DNA of 64,000 nt from assembly GCF_048820895.1 (NCBI RefSeq), contig NZ_JBMERQ010000006.1, positions 1 to 64,000 of the forward strand. Direction: 5' to 3'. A model generated the notes under the pieces. The model had not been told where the DNA came from. It was given only the letters and a program-made list of their open reading frames with translations, and did not search any database. Source of the stretch: Cribrihabitans_A neustonicus. GTDB taxonomy: Bacteria; Pseudomonadota; Alphaproteobacteria; Rhodobacterales; Rhodobacteraceae. This document shows, in pieces, positions 17,991 to 25,464 of the stretch; within the stretch, counting starts at the first letter, position 1, and every line of letters starts with the position of its first letter. The translations under genes were made by a program, and so were the position numbers.

Positions 17991-18427
17991 GTAAGTCATT
18001 ACGTTTAATAGCGATAATCCCAGTCAAGACACGCCGATCTTCTGCGCGCAGCTGGTCGCCGGATTTTGGGAGATAGGGATCGAGACGCACTATCCGGGCG
18101 ATGCTCAGTCAAAAATGATCAGATATACTACCGCTGGCCTTTCCAGCGCTGAATACTGGTGCGCACCCTAAATTAATGGGTGCTGGCCGCACTTACTCTT
18201 CCGGCCCATCAGAGCCGATCCGCGGTGTAAGCTCCTTGCCATTTTTGCACCAATGCCGTGTTTTGGAAGCGAAAATTTTTTCCTAGACTTATACGTGTGT
18301 TTTAAGTTTTAATACATGTGTTCGTTTTGGTAAATCAAGGCGCTAACCCGGTGCTTTGAGAGTGTTTTTTTTGGTGTTCCGCTCATCGGCATGCGCGTTG
18401 GCCGGAAGTTTGTTTGGGGGAGGGGAA
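17991..18427 (+). promoter_or_regulatory. AT-richer upstream region of the curli-like operon
   Basis: About 440 bp hold no supported gene. Base composition becomes AT-rich from about 18240, unlike the flanks. The region should carry the promoter of the csgF/csgG operon. It contains the direct repeat described at 18291-18322. GGGGGAGGGGAA just before 18428 is the csgF ribosome site. Confidence 0.5.
18291..18322 (+). repeat. Direct repeat with 21-bp phase, possible activator site
   Basis: ATACGTGTGTT (18291-18301) is repeated as ATACATGTGTT (18312-18322). The 10/11 match and the exact 21-bp step, two helical turns, suit a dimeric regulator binding one DNA face about 100 bp upstream of csgF. 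Confidence 0.4.
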
Positions 18428-18853
18428 ATGCTGTTGCGAGTGGCTGTCCTCGGCGGGAGCGTATGGCTGACAACAATGAGCTGCGCTTCATCGCAGCAAT
18501 TAACTTTCGCCTTCACAAATCCCTCTTTCGGTGGAAATCCCTTTAACTCCAGTCATCTGCTTGGTCTTGCCGAGATTCAGAATGTGTACGCGGAAGATGG
18601 CAGCGCCCGCGCCCGCTCCAGTTCTTCCCAATCGGATCTATTTGTCAGGCAATTGCAGAGCAGGCTTTTGTCGTCTTTGTCTGCGGGGCTGTCCGAAGTC
18701 ATAACCGGAGCCGAACCCGGCGATTCGGATACGATTACAATCGGTGACCAGCAGATTTTCTACGAAAGAACCCTGGAGGATATCACCGTGCTGATCACTA
18801 ATTTGCTGGATGGATCCACCACTGAAATTGTCCTGCCTGTTGTGCAGGACTGA
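18428..18853 (+). CDS. csgF: Curli assembly factor CsgF
   Basis: A 141-residue secreted protein with a signal peptide (cleavage near SCASS-QQLTF). The mature N-terminus LTFAFTNPSFGGNPFNSS is the hallmark of CsgF, whose N-terminus sits in the CsgG pore and places the nucleator at the cell surface. The rest is Ser/Gln-rich, like CsgF. The ATG at 18428 is chosen for its strong ribosome site; a TTG frame from 18356 is open but less likely. It is the first gene of the curli-like operon. Confidence 0.85.
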   Translation: MLLRVAVLGGSVWLTTMSCASSQQLTFAFTNPSFGGNPFNSSHLLGLAEIQNVYAEDGSARARSSSSQSDLFVRQLQSRLLSSLSAGLSEVITGAEPGDSDTITIGDQQIFYERTLEDITVLITNLLDGSTTEIVLPVVQD

Positions 18854-18889
18854 GCCCCCCCTCTCCCCAACGGCAAAGATGGCGCCGGT

Positions 18890-19837
18890 ATGAAACGATT
18901 TTTTCCAAAACTTACCTCCGCTTGCGTGGTTTCAGCCGTCCTTTCTGGATGTGCGGCAGTTCCCGAACGCTCGCAGGAACCGGTGCTGCCAGCCGTCACG
19001 AAAACGCGCAGCGAGCTGCTTGACCTGCCGCCGCCAAACCGGAGAGTGGATGTTGCGGTTTATCAGTTCGAAGATCTGACCGGCCAGTTCGAGGACTCCG
19101 AAAAGTATCAATCCCTGTCCAAAGCCGTGTCGCAAGGGGGGGGGCCGGTTCTGGTCAAGGCCCTGCGGGAAGCCGGGGGCGGCAGGTGGTTCCGTGTCGT
19201 GGAACGCTCGCAGCTGAACAATCTGCTGCAGGAGCGGCGCATAATTCAGGAGATGCGCCAGATCTATCTCCAGGAAAAGGAGGTCAATCCGAAGGCGCTG
19301 CCGCCGATGCTCTTTGCGGGCATTCTCATCGAGGGCGGCGTGGTCGGGTACGACTCGAATGTTCGGACAGGCGGCGCGGGCGCAGCCCTGCTTGGCATCG
19401 GCGCGCATGGCCAGTACCGCCAGGATACTCTGAGCGTGAGCCTGCGTGCGGTCAGCGTCAAAACGGGGGAAATACTGGCGTCTGTGGTCGTTCAGAAATC
19501 TCTGTTGTCGACAAGTCTGAGTGCCAGCGTGTTCCGCTATGTCGACACGGATGCCGTCCTTGAGGCCGAGATCGGGCAAACCGCAAATGAGCCCGGGCTG
19601 GTGGCGCTGACCCGTACGATCGAAAAGGCGGTGGCAGCACTTATCCTTGAGATGGCAGACCAGGACTATTGGCGCTTTCAGCACCCGGCTGCCGGCCAGG
19701 TGCTGGTGGATGACTACTTGATCGAGGACGGCCGCAAGATGCCGCCCCCGGCAGGCGATCAAGAAACTGAGGACGGACGCACCCCCGGAGAAACAAAGGC
19801 TGCACCGTCCGAAACGGCAAATAAAACAATAATCTGA
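18890..19837 (+). CDS. csgG: Curli secretion channel lipoprotein CsgG
   Basis: A 315-residue outer-membrane lipoprotein that in E. coli forms the nonameric channel for curlin export. A signal peptide with lipobox LSGC places the lipidated Cys at residue 21. The body matches CsgG along its length: VAVYQFEDLTGQF, RWFRVVERSQLNNLLQERRII, GVVGYDSNVRTGGAGA and SVSLRAVSVKTGEIL. The C-terminus has an extra charged tail of about 40 residues (DGRKMPPPAGDQETEDGRT). It lies 36 nt after csgF. No csgE is seen in the window. Confidence 0.93.
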   Translation: MKRFFPKLTSACVVSAVLSGCAAVPERSQEPVLPAVTKTRSELLDLPPPNRRVDVAVYQFEDLTGQFEDSEKYQSLSKAVSQGGGPVLVKALREAGGGRWFRVVERSQLNNLLQERRIIQEMRQIYLQEKEVNPKALPPMLFAGILIEGGVVGYDSNVRTGGAGAALLGIGAHGQYRQDTLSVSLRAVSVKTGEILASVVVQKSLLSTSLSASVFRYVDTDAVLEAEIGQTANEPGLVALTRTIEKAVAALILEMADQDYWRFQHPAAGQVLVDDYLIEDGRKMPPPAGDQETEDGRTPGETKAAPSETANKTII

Positions 19838-19850
19838 GCAGATTGCGAGA

Positions 19851-19980
19851 TATCACCCCGCAAGGGTGATTAACCGGAGGGCGCGGCGTCCTAGTGGCTG
19901 GACACCTCCCGACACCGCGCCCGGATCAAGGGCTGCATCGCTGCAGCCGTCAACCCAGCACCAAAAGATGCTTTGGTGCT
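19851..19980 (+). promoter_or_regulatory. Structured leader with four stem-loops before the first curlin gene
   Basis: Between csgG and the first curlin gene four hairpins follow one another: ATCACCC/GGGTGAT; GGGCGCGG/CCGCGCCC with a long loop; GGCTGCA/TGCAGCC (19931-19948); and AGCACCAAA/TTTGGTGCT (19957-19980), which ends 6 nt before the AGAGG ribosome site. None has a proper T run. This suggests transcript processing or control of curlin translation rather than simple termination. Confidence 0.5.
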
Positions 19981-19999
19981 TATACTAGAGGTATGCCTC

Positions 20000-20818
20000 A
20001 TGAAAAAGCACTTTATTACAACCGCCTCCGTCTTTGCCCTGACATTTGCCAGCCAGGCTTTCGCCAACAGCAGCTATGTTGAGCAGATCGGCAATGACAA
20101 TGATGCAACCGTTGATCAGACGGGCGGCAGCTTCGGCGTATCGGACATTGACCAAAGCAATGACAACAACGATGCCGAGGTCACGCAGTTGGATACCGGC
20201 TCTGACCCGTCCAACGACGCGGTGATCACTCAAGACGGCGACGCCACGGCCGACATCATTCAGGACCATGACGGTTCGGGCGGGGTGAATACCGCGAACA
20301 TCAACCAAAATAATGCGGCGGATTCGGAGGCTACGATCACTCAGGAAGGCGCGGGGAATACCTCTGATATTGACCAGCTCAATGGCACTAATATCGCGTC
20401 CTCATCCCAGACCGGCGAGATCAACAATTCGACGATCTTGCAGCAAGACGAATCAGGCATGACTGCGACTGTCACGCAGACAAACATTAACAACTTCAGC
20501 ACCGTGCTCCAGAGCAATGCCGGCGCCATTGCCAGTGTTAACCAGTCTGGCTTCGACGGAAGCAGCTCTGTGTCGCAGACCGACGGATCCGGCGCGGAGG
20601 CGTATTTGACGCAATCCGGTATCGACAACGAGAGCACAATCACCCAAACCGGCGACATCCAAATTGCAAATGTCACGCAGAGTACGGATTTCAACGAGAG
20701 CTGGATCGACCAGTCGGGTGACAACAACACCGCCAACGTCCTCCAGACGTTGGCTTCCAACAACTATTCGGAGGTTATCCAGGACGGGTCGTTCAACACG
20801 GCCAATGTCAGTCAGTAA
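20000..20818 (+). CDS. Curlin-repeat protein 1 (CsgA-like amyloid subunit)
   Basis: A 272-residue secreted protein: signal peptide to about SQAFA, then tandem repeats of about 22 residues with the curlin pattern Q-x-G-x2-N-x-A-x-V-x-Q (for example YVEQIGNDNDATVDQTGG). Roughly eleven repeats run to the last residue, which is Gln. The repeats are rich in Asp/Asn/Ser/Thr and almost free of basic residues, so the fibre would be acidic. It should be exported by the CsgG channel. Whether it is the major subunit or the nucleator cannot be told. Confidence 0.88.
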   Translation: MKKHFITTASVFALTFASQAFANSSYVEQIGNDNDATVDQTGGSFGVSDIDQSNDNNDAEVTQLDTGSDPSNDAVITQDGDATADIIQDHDGSGGVNTANINQNNAADSEATITQEGAGNTSDIDQLNGTNIASSSQTGEINNSTILQQDESGMTATVTQTNINNFSTVLQSNAGAIASVNQSGFDGSSSVSQTDGSGAEAYLTQSGIDNESTITQTGDIQIANVTQSTDFNESWIDQSGDNNTANVLQTLASNNYSEVIQDGSFNTANVSQ

Positions 20819-20833
20819 CTGACGGTCCGCGGC

Positions 20834-20858
20834 GCGCCGCCCCGCCTTGGGGCGGCGC
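20834..20858 (+). other. Strong intergenic stem-loop between curlin genes
   Basis: GCGCCGCCCC pairs with GGGGCGGCGC over 10 bp around a 5-nt loop, 16 nt after the first curlin stop. There is no T run. It may stabilise the upstream mRNA or reduce read-through, giving more of the first curlin than of later genes. Confidence 0.6.
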
Positions 20859-20890
20859 CTTCCGGCATGCTCCAAGGAAGGATAGGCAAG

Positions 20891-22066
20891 ATGAGACATC
20901 TACTGCTGACGGCGGCGCTTGTGTCCGCCGCCGCTGCGCCGCCGCTACTGGCCAATGACAGCATGGTCGAACAAATCGGCGCAGGAAACACCGCCACCGT
21001 CACCCAAACAGGCGGCACGGGCGGCAGTTCCGACATTTACCAGACCGGCGACGATGATTCCGCCAGCGTCATACAATCCGATGGCGGCGGTTCCGGCACC
21101 AACATCGCGGAGATCGATCAGCTCGGCGGCTCCGGAATCCAAACCGCGTCGATCACGCAGGCCAACAGCACGAGCGGCGCGGTGAATACGGCCACGATCC
21201 TGCAGGATTCCACCGAAGGCGGAAACAGCGCGGAGATCGAACAGACTGGTTCCGATAACACCGCAGCGGCGCAGCAGGGCCCGGGCGCTGCAAGCTCCGG
21301 CCCGCCCGCGAGTATCACAAACAGCAGTACTGAGATCATTCAGGCGGGCACCGGCAACACTGCCACCACCGACCAGATTGTGGGCTCCAACGGCGGCGAC
21401 AATAATCAGGCGTCCATCACACAGTCCGGCAGCTTCAACACTGCCGGCGTGATACAGGGCACGGGCACTGCGGCCACCGGGGGGTTGGGTATCTCCGCCA
21501 ATGACAATGACAACTCCGCAACCATTCTGCAGGACGGTCTCAGCCACATGTCCAACATTGAGCAGGGGGGGGAATCCGGCACGGCCCTGAATACTCAGTT
21601 CGGGGACAGCAACGAATCCGCCATCGTGCAATCCGGTGGCATACCCATTTCAGGTGCCAATTCGGCAATCGTCAACCAGGATGGCAGCGGCAACTTCAGC
21701 GTCGTGAACCAGACCTCAGACCACGGGGATCTGCCTGCAGTTCCCGCTCTGACATCAGCGATTGTCACCCAGTCCGGCAATCTCCACGTGAGCACCATCA
21801 ATCAGGCTCCTGTGGGCGGGCATATGGCGACTGTGCTGCAGGACGGAGCCAGCCACGAGAGCCTGATCAATCAGGACGGGCTGGATAACAAGGCCTACCT
21901 GACACAGGAATTGAGCGGCCAGGTGAGTGAAATCCATCAGACGGATTTAACATTCCTGGGCTCTACCATCGACAATACTGCAACTGTCACGCAGACGGCC
22001 TCGTCCGGCAACATGTCGTTCATAACGCAGATGGGCGTCCAGAACACGTCGACTGTCATGCAGTAG
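20891..22066 (+). CDS. Curlin-repeat protein 2 (CsgA-like amyloid subunit)
   Basis: A 391-residue secreted protein with a signal peptide (LVSAAAAPPLLA-NDS) and about fifteen curlin-type repeats, for example SMVEQIGAGNTATVTQTGG. Spacing between repeats varies more than in protein 1, with Gly/Ser-rich insertions. It also ends on a Gln after a complete repeat (QNTSTVMQ). The mature start is nearly the same as in protein 1 (VEQIG), pointing to duplication. E. coli CsgA is about 150 residues, so this subunit is much larger. Confidence 0.87.
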   Translation: MRHLLLTAALVSAAAAPPLLANDSMVEQIGAGNTATVTQTGGTGGSSDIYQTGDDDSASVIQSDGGGSGTNIAEIDQLGGSGIQTASITQANSTSGAVNTATILQDSTEGGNSAEIEQTGSDNTAAAQQGPGAASSGPPASITNSSTEIIQAGTGNTATTDQIVGSNGGDNNQASITQSGSFNTAGVIQGTGTAATGGLGISANDNDNSATILQDGLSHMSNIEQGGESGTALNTQFGDSNESAIVQSGGIPISGANSAIVNQDGSGNFSVVNQTSDHGDLPAVPALTSAIVTQSGNLHVSTINQAPVGGHMATVLQDGASHESLINQDGLDNKAYLTQELSGQVSEIHQTDLTFLGSTIDNTATVTQTASSGNMSFITQMGVQNTSTVMQ

Positions 22067-22090
22067 GACCTTTTGACGTGTGGTACCATC

Positions 22091-22120
22091 AATGCTGTCT
22101 GGCTTAGGCCTGGCAGCATT
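22091..22120 (+). other. Hairpin before curlin-repeat protein 3
   Basis: AATGCTGTC pairs with GGCAGCATT over 9 bp (one G-T pair) around a 12-nt loop. It ends 5 nt before GGAGG, so it may set translation of the next gene. Confidence 0.45.
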
Positions 22121-22136
22121 ACTCGGAGGCCAAAAC

Positions 22137-22775
22137 ATGACCCGTTTGATGATTTGGACGACCGCCTTTCTTGCTCTTGGGCCGTTGGCGGCTTCGGCGC
22201 AGGAAAGCACGGCGAAACCGGCGGCCAGAAGCGCAGCCGCATTGCCAGTCACGCCCGCGGGAAGCTCTGTCAGCATCGAGCAGATCGGGTCCTTCAACAC
22301 GGCCAATGTGACCGACAGCGGCAGCGGGAGCCAGCTGACGCTAATCCAGCGCGGGGACGAACAGGCGGCAAATGTCCGGCTCAGCGGGGCAGGCAACGAG
22401 GGCGCCCTGACACAATACGGTCTTGGCAATCGGGCCAGCATCAGCATTTCCGGCGTCGCCAACTTCTTCAAGCTCGGACAGTCCGGCTCTGCCGCGGTGG
22501 GGTCCACTGGAAATGCCGTCCAGCTTTCGCAGATCGGATTGAACAACTTCGCCGTGCAATCCCAGACTGGCAGCGGCAACAGCATGTCCCTGCTGCAGAG
22601 CGGCGACGACAACGCCGCCACCATGCAGCAGGACGGCCAGCACAATCTGATGGAGCTGGCGCAATACGGAAACGAGAATTTTGCCGCCCTCAGCCAGTTC
22701 GGTTTTGAAGCGCCGCCGGTCATCGTGACCCAGACTGGCGGGATGAGTGTGGAAATCACGCAGACGGGAGAATGA
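22137..22775 (+). CDS. Curlin-repeat protein 3 (possible CsgB-like nucleator)
   Basis: A 212-residue secreted protein: signal peptide (LGPLAASAQE), a 30-residue Ala/Pro linker, then about seven curlin-type repeats such as VSIEQIGSFNTANVTDSGSG and QSQTGSGNSMSLLQSGDDN. It differs from proteins 1 and 2 by more hydrophobic and Leu-containing repeats, which resembles CsgB, the surface nucleator. That role is inference. GGAGG at 22125-22129 sets the start. Confidence 0.82.
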   Translation: MTRLMIWTTAFLALGPLAASAQESTAKPAARSAAALPVTPAGSSVSIEQIGSFNTANVTDSGSGSQLTLIQRGDEQAANVRLSGAGNEGALTQYGLGNRASISISGVANFFKLGQSGSAAVGSTGNAVQLSQIGLNNFAVQSQTGSGNSMSLLQSGDDNAATMQQDGQHNLMELAQYGNENFAALSQFGFEAPPVIVTQTGGMSVEITQTGE

Positions 22776-22777
22776 CA

Positions 22778-22912
22778 ATGCTTCTTTTAACGCACATGGA
22801 TCTTTGGGTGGCGGCGGCCGCGCTGCTCTTCATCGGAGTGGCGCATATGCAAAGCAGCCTCGAACCTCTATTTGCGGACACATCCGTTAAGCAGGCCGGC
22901 AGTGCACCGTAA
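22778..22912 (+). CDS. 44-residue membrane peptide in the curli-like operon
   Basis: A short frame starts 2 nt after the stop of curlin-repeat protein 3, with CGGGAG about 8-10 nt upstream. It encodes 44 residues: a short N-terminus (MLLLTHMD), one hydrophobic helix (LWVAAAALLFIGVAHM) and a polar tail. Position and coupling argue for a real gene. No family is recognised; it could anchor or aid an assembly factor. Confidence 0.5.
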   Translation: MLLLTHMDLWVAAAALLFIGVAHMQSSLEPLFADTSVKQAGSAP

Positions 22913-23196
22913 CGGCCGCCAGCCAGTTTGGAGGTTCAGTTCTTCGTTGCCATTGGGCTCGCCGATTTTCCCGATATCCTCAGGTTAGGCTTCCATGGGC
23001 CCGGCGGCGGCGCCGACGGTCTGCTCGGCGCGGCAAAAGCTCCCGCATTCCGGCAGGTTTCCCCTCGGGTGGCACTTCATACCGGGCCACGGGAGCTGAT
23101 TGCCGAAGACGATGGTGTATTTCTCAAATGAACATGAACGGCAAGGCAGCGCACACGACCCCGTGATGGCCCGCCGAAAATCTCATCGGGTGCCCC
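22913..23196 (+). other. Spacer before csgH-like gene, nothing firm
   Basis: I see no gene, terminator or clear promoter here. An open frame at 22928-23131 has no ribosome site and no family features. Confidence 0.4.
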
Positions 23197-23553
23197 ATGA
23201 AATCGCTAATAATCTTTCTTGCTTTTACTGGTCTAGGATCCAGGGCCTCACTCGCGGAGGAGGAGTCATGGTTCCACATCTCGTATTCTGATGGCGCTGT
23301 GCAAGTCGAGGTGGTCCGGCCGACTCCTGCGTCAGGGCCGGGCAACTATTCTTTTGAAGCCGTAAAGGTTGGACCTAGTGGGACCTCTATTAATCGGCAA
23401 TCCGGACCGGTGCCAGCTGATCAAGGGGGCCGCGCGATCCTGCGGTCTCGCGTGTCTTTGGAGCCCGGGGCCACACTGCACTTGCAGTTGAAAGTTACCC
23501 ATCATGACGAGATCCTACACAGTGAAGTGCTTGAGGTGCTTCCACCAGATTGA
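23197..23553 (+). CDS. csgH: CsgH-like curli chaperone/inhibitor
   Basis: A 118-residue protein with a signal peptide (FLAFTGLGSRASLA-EEE) and a beta-rich body: FHISYSDGAVQVEVVRP early and ILRSRVSLEPGATLHLQLKV late. This matches the Ig-like CsgC/CsgH proteins that hold curlin soluble in the periplasm; CsgH is the alphaproteobacterial form and lacks the CxC of CsgC, as here. Its place after three curlin genes supports the call. The ribosome site is weak. Confidence 0.65.
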   Translation: MKSLIIFLAFTGLGSRASLAEEESWFHISYSDGAVQVEVVRPTPASGPGNYSFEAVKVGPSGTSINRQSGPVPADQGGRAILRSRVSLEPGATLHLQLKVTHHDEILHSEVLEVLPPD

Positions 23554-24286
23554 CCGCCCCCGGAATTCTCGGTGCATGATCCTGTATTCGCCTTACAGTG
23601 AAGACTTCTCAAGTGGGGCTGATCACCATCGCGTCCAGCACCCGCCACCTTTCCATGGTCAGGGCTTTTGAGATTGCCCTAGCGTCTGCAGTTGGCAACC
23701 GGTTCGCGGCTCAAACGCAGGGTTGCCGGTGGGGCTATGGTCATGAGGTTTGCCGGTTCGCGTCGGCGCGCCAGGATGTTGAGAACAACCGCAGCGGGGG
23801 CGCCTTCCGTCAAAGCTTCGGCGCCGGCCGTTTCGGCGGCATCCAGCCCTTCGGTGAGAGCCACGCCCAGGATGCCGGTCATCGGACGGCCGCCGTTTGG
23901 CATGCGGCCCAGCTTTTTCCGGATGCCGCAACGCTGGCGGCGGTTCCCAATCCTTGAATGGCGCACCATTCCTGTGCCAGCGGGCTGGCGCGCAAGCACC
24001 GGGATGCGGTGCAGTGGGTTGCAAACCGCCCTGTCGCGCCCAAATGCACGCGCGTGCTCACCGACGATCATCCTGTCCTGCCTGCCTCGCGAGCGCGATG
24101 ATGCCGCTCCTGGACTGACATCCGCGCTGAGGTTGCGCAGACGCGGGCGGGTTTGCTGGTATTGTGCAAGTATTTTAGCAATCTACACTAAAATTACTAT
24201 CTCCTGCCTTGCCTTTGCCGCGAACCGCCCCCAATTCAGCGGCAGGCAGCGCAAGTCGGGCTGCCAGGTTTCTGATGGAGAAACAC
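23554..24286. other. Intergenic region holding an IS21 fragment
   Basis: The region between csgH and the EF-hand gene has no intact gene. The only recognisable content is the istA remnant on the minus strand. Several open frames here are GC-driven, with Arg/Pro-rich products. Confidence 0.5.
23679..23990 (-). pseudogene. IS21-family transposase IstA, C-terminal remnant
   Basis: Two minus-strand frames together match the end of IstA: NGAPFKDWEPPPAL in one, then GGRPMTGILGVALTEGLDA, VVLNILARRREPA and LRLSREPVAN in the other. A frameshift lies between them near 23915, and the C-terminus stops early. No istB is seen. It marks the right side of the curli-like block as a former insertion site. Confidence 0.65.
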
Positions 24287-24535
24287 ATGGGCAGAGTGGC
24301 TGCAGGCGCTCTTCTCGCGGCCCTAGCGGCAGTTCCGGCAAACGCAATGAGCGCCGGGATTGATACTGATGGCGACGGCAAGGCGTCTTTTGAGGAACTG
24401 CAGGCCGTCTACTCCGGTGTAACCATCGAATTGTTCGCGGAAATCGACGCAGATGCGGACGGCTTCGTCGATGACGAGGAGATGGCGGATGCGGTTGAAA
24501 CTGGGCTTCTGGACGACCCGGTGACAGACTTGTAG
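24287..24535 (+). CDS. Secreted EF-hand calcium-binding protein
   Basis: An 82-residue protein with a signal peptide (GRVAAGALLAALAAVPANA) and two EF-hand loops: DTDGDGKASFEEL and DADADGFVDDEEM. Both keep the Asp/Asn ligands at positions 1, 3 and 5 and the Glu at 12. It should bind calcium in the periplasm or outside. GGAG 6 nt upstream selects 24287, though 24275 is also possible. Its target is unknown. Confidence 0.78.
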   Translation: MGRVAAGALLAALAAVPANAMSAGIDTDGDGKASFEELQAVYSGVTIELFAEIDADADGFVDDEEMADAVETGLLDDPVTDL

Positions 24536-24601
24536 CGGCCGGCGCGTGGGCGCGCCTGCAGCCCATTCCGGCTGAACCCTTGTTCATGAAAGGGTATCTT
24601 C

Positions 24602-25069
24602 ATGACAATCCGCAGACTGCTTGAGGAACTGGAAACGGGTATCCAATGGATCGCTCCGGTCTCGCCCATGGAGGTCGCTATTACTCTGCTGGCACAGGAG
24701 GGCACATCGGCGCTGCTGGTGTCTTCGGACAAGCGTTCGATGGCGGGCATTCTGACCAGCAGCGACATTGTCCGCTACCTTGAGGCCCACCACAAACTGC
24801 CGGGCCATCTGCAGGTGCGGAATGTGATGACGCATCCCGTCATTTCCTGCGACGTACGCGAGCCCGTGCAGCGGCTGGAATGGCTGATGTCGAAGCACCA
24901 TATGCGCCATATTCCGGTGACCGAGGACGGTGTGCCGGTTGCGTTGATAAGTATTCTGGACGTGACCCGCTACCGGCTGCTGACCGCGGAGCAGGAGGCC
25001 TCCGAACTGCGGGAGTATGTCGCCGGGGCACCTTGGCGCGTCAGGCCGCACCGGCACCGGCAATCCTGA
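24602..25069 (+). CDS. Two-CBS-domain protein
   Basis: A 155-residue cytosolic protein made of two CBS domains (about residues 10-68 and 72-135). The second reads VRNVMTHPVISCDV, then MRHIPVTEDGVPVALISILDV. CBS pairs bind adenosine nucleotides and regulate partners. There is no extra domain, so it probably acts on another protein. Confidence 0.8.
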   Translation: MTIRRLLEELETGIQWIAPVSPMEVAITLLAQEGTSALLVSSDKRSMAGILTSSDIVRYLEAHHKLPGHLQVRNVMTHPVISCDVREPVQRLEWLMSKHHMRHIPVTEDGVPVALISILDVTRYRLLTAEQEASELREYVAGAPWRVRPHRHRQS

Positions 25070-25424
25070 ACCGGGTTGAAACCGCGCCCGCCTGGCGTGG
25101 CGCAGCTTAAGGCAATGCTTATGTGCTGGGCACGCGCAACCACTCTGGCAGCCGCCAAACAGGCGGCACGTGATCTCGGGCGGACGCTGGTGCGCTTGCT
25201 CAAGTGGCGCGGCGCGGGTGCGGCGCGGCGGTCCGGGGAGACTCCGAAGCCGCGCGCGGAAGCGGTGCCGGAGGACGGCTTAGAAACTGGTGACAAGGAG
25301 GCTGGTGGAAAGCTGCATCAGGAGGGAGCAGCGCGGCAGCAGCAGCGGGTGCCGCCGGACTGCGAGGGCGGTGAGGCCGGGAATGGCGATGTGCCCGGGC
25401 GCTATGGCGGCGGCCGGTACCGCG
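25070..25424. other. Intergenic region, nothing supported
   Basis: About 350 bp between the convergent CBS gene and the kamA operon. A 117-codon frame at 25076-25429 is low-complexity Arg/Gly/Glu and has no homologous look, so it is not called. Confidence 0.45.
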
Positions 25425-25464
25425 GCTGAGCCGCCGGAAAATGCCCCCACAGCGGCGGCTCAGC
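25425..25464 (-). terminator. Hairpin at the end of the kamA operon
   Basis: GCTGAGCCGCC and GGCGGCTCAGC form a perfect 11-bp stem around an 18-nt loop. It overlaps the stop codon of the deacetylase fusion gene. No long T run follows on the minus strand, so it may protect the 3' end or act with Rho. Confidence 0.45.

Noticed and set aside
20000..22775. Periodic repeats that might suggest a CRISPR array or satellite
   Set aside because: The period is protein-level (curlin repeats of about 22 residues); DNA repeats are degenerate and lie within signal-peptide-bearing genes.
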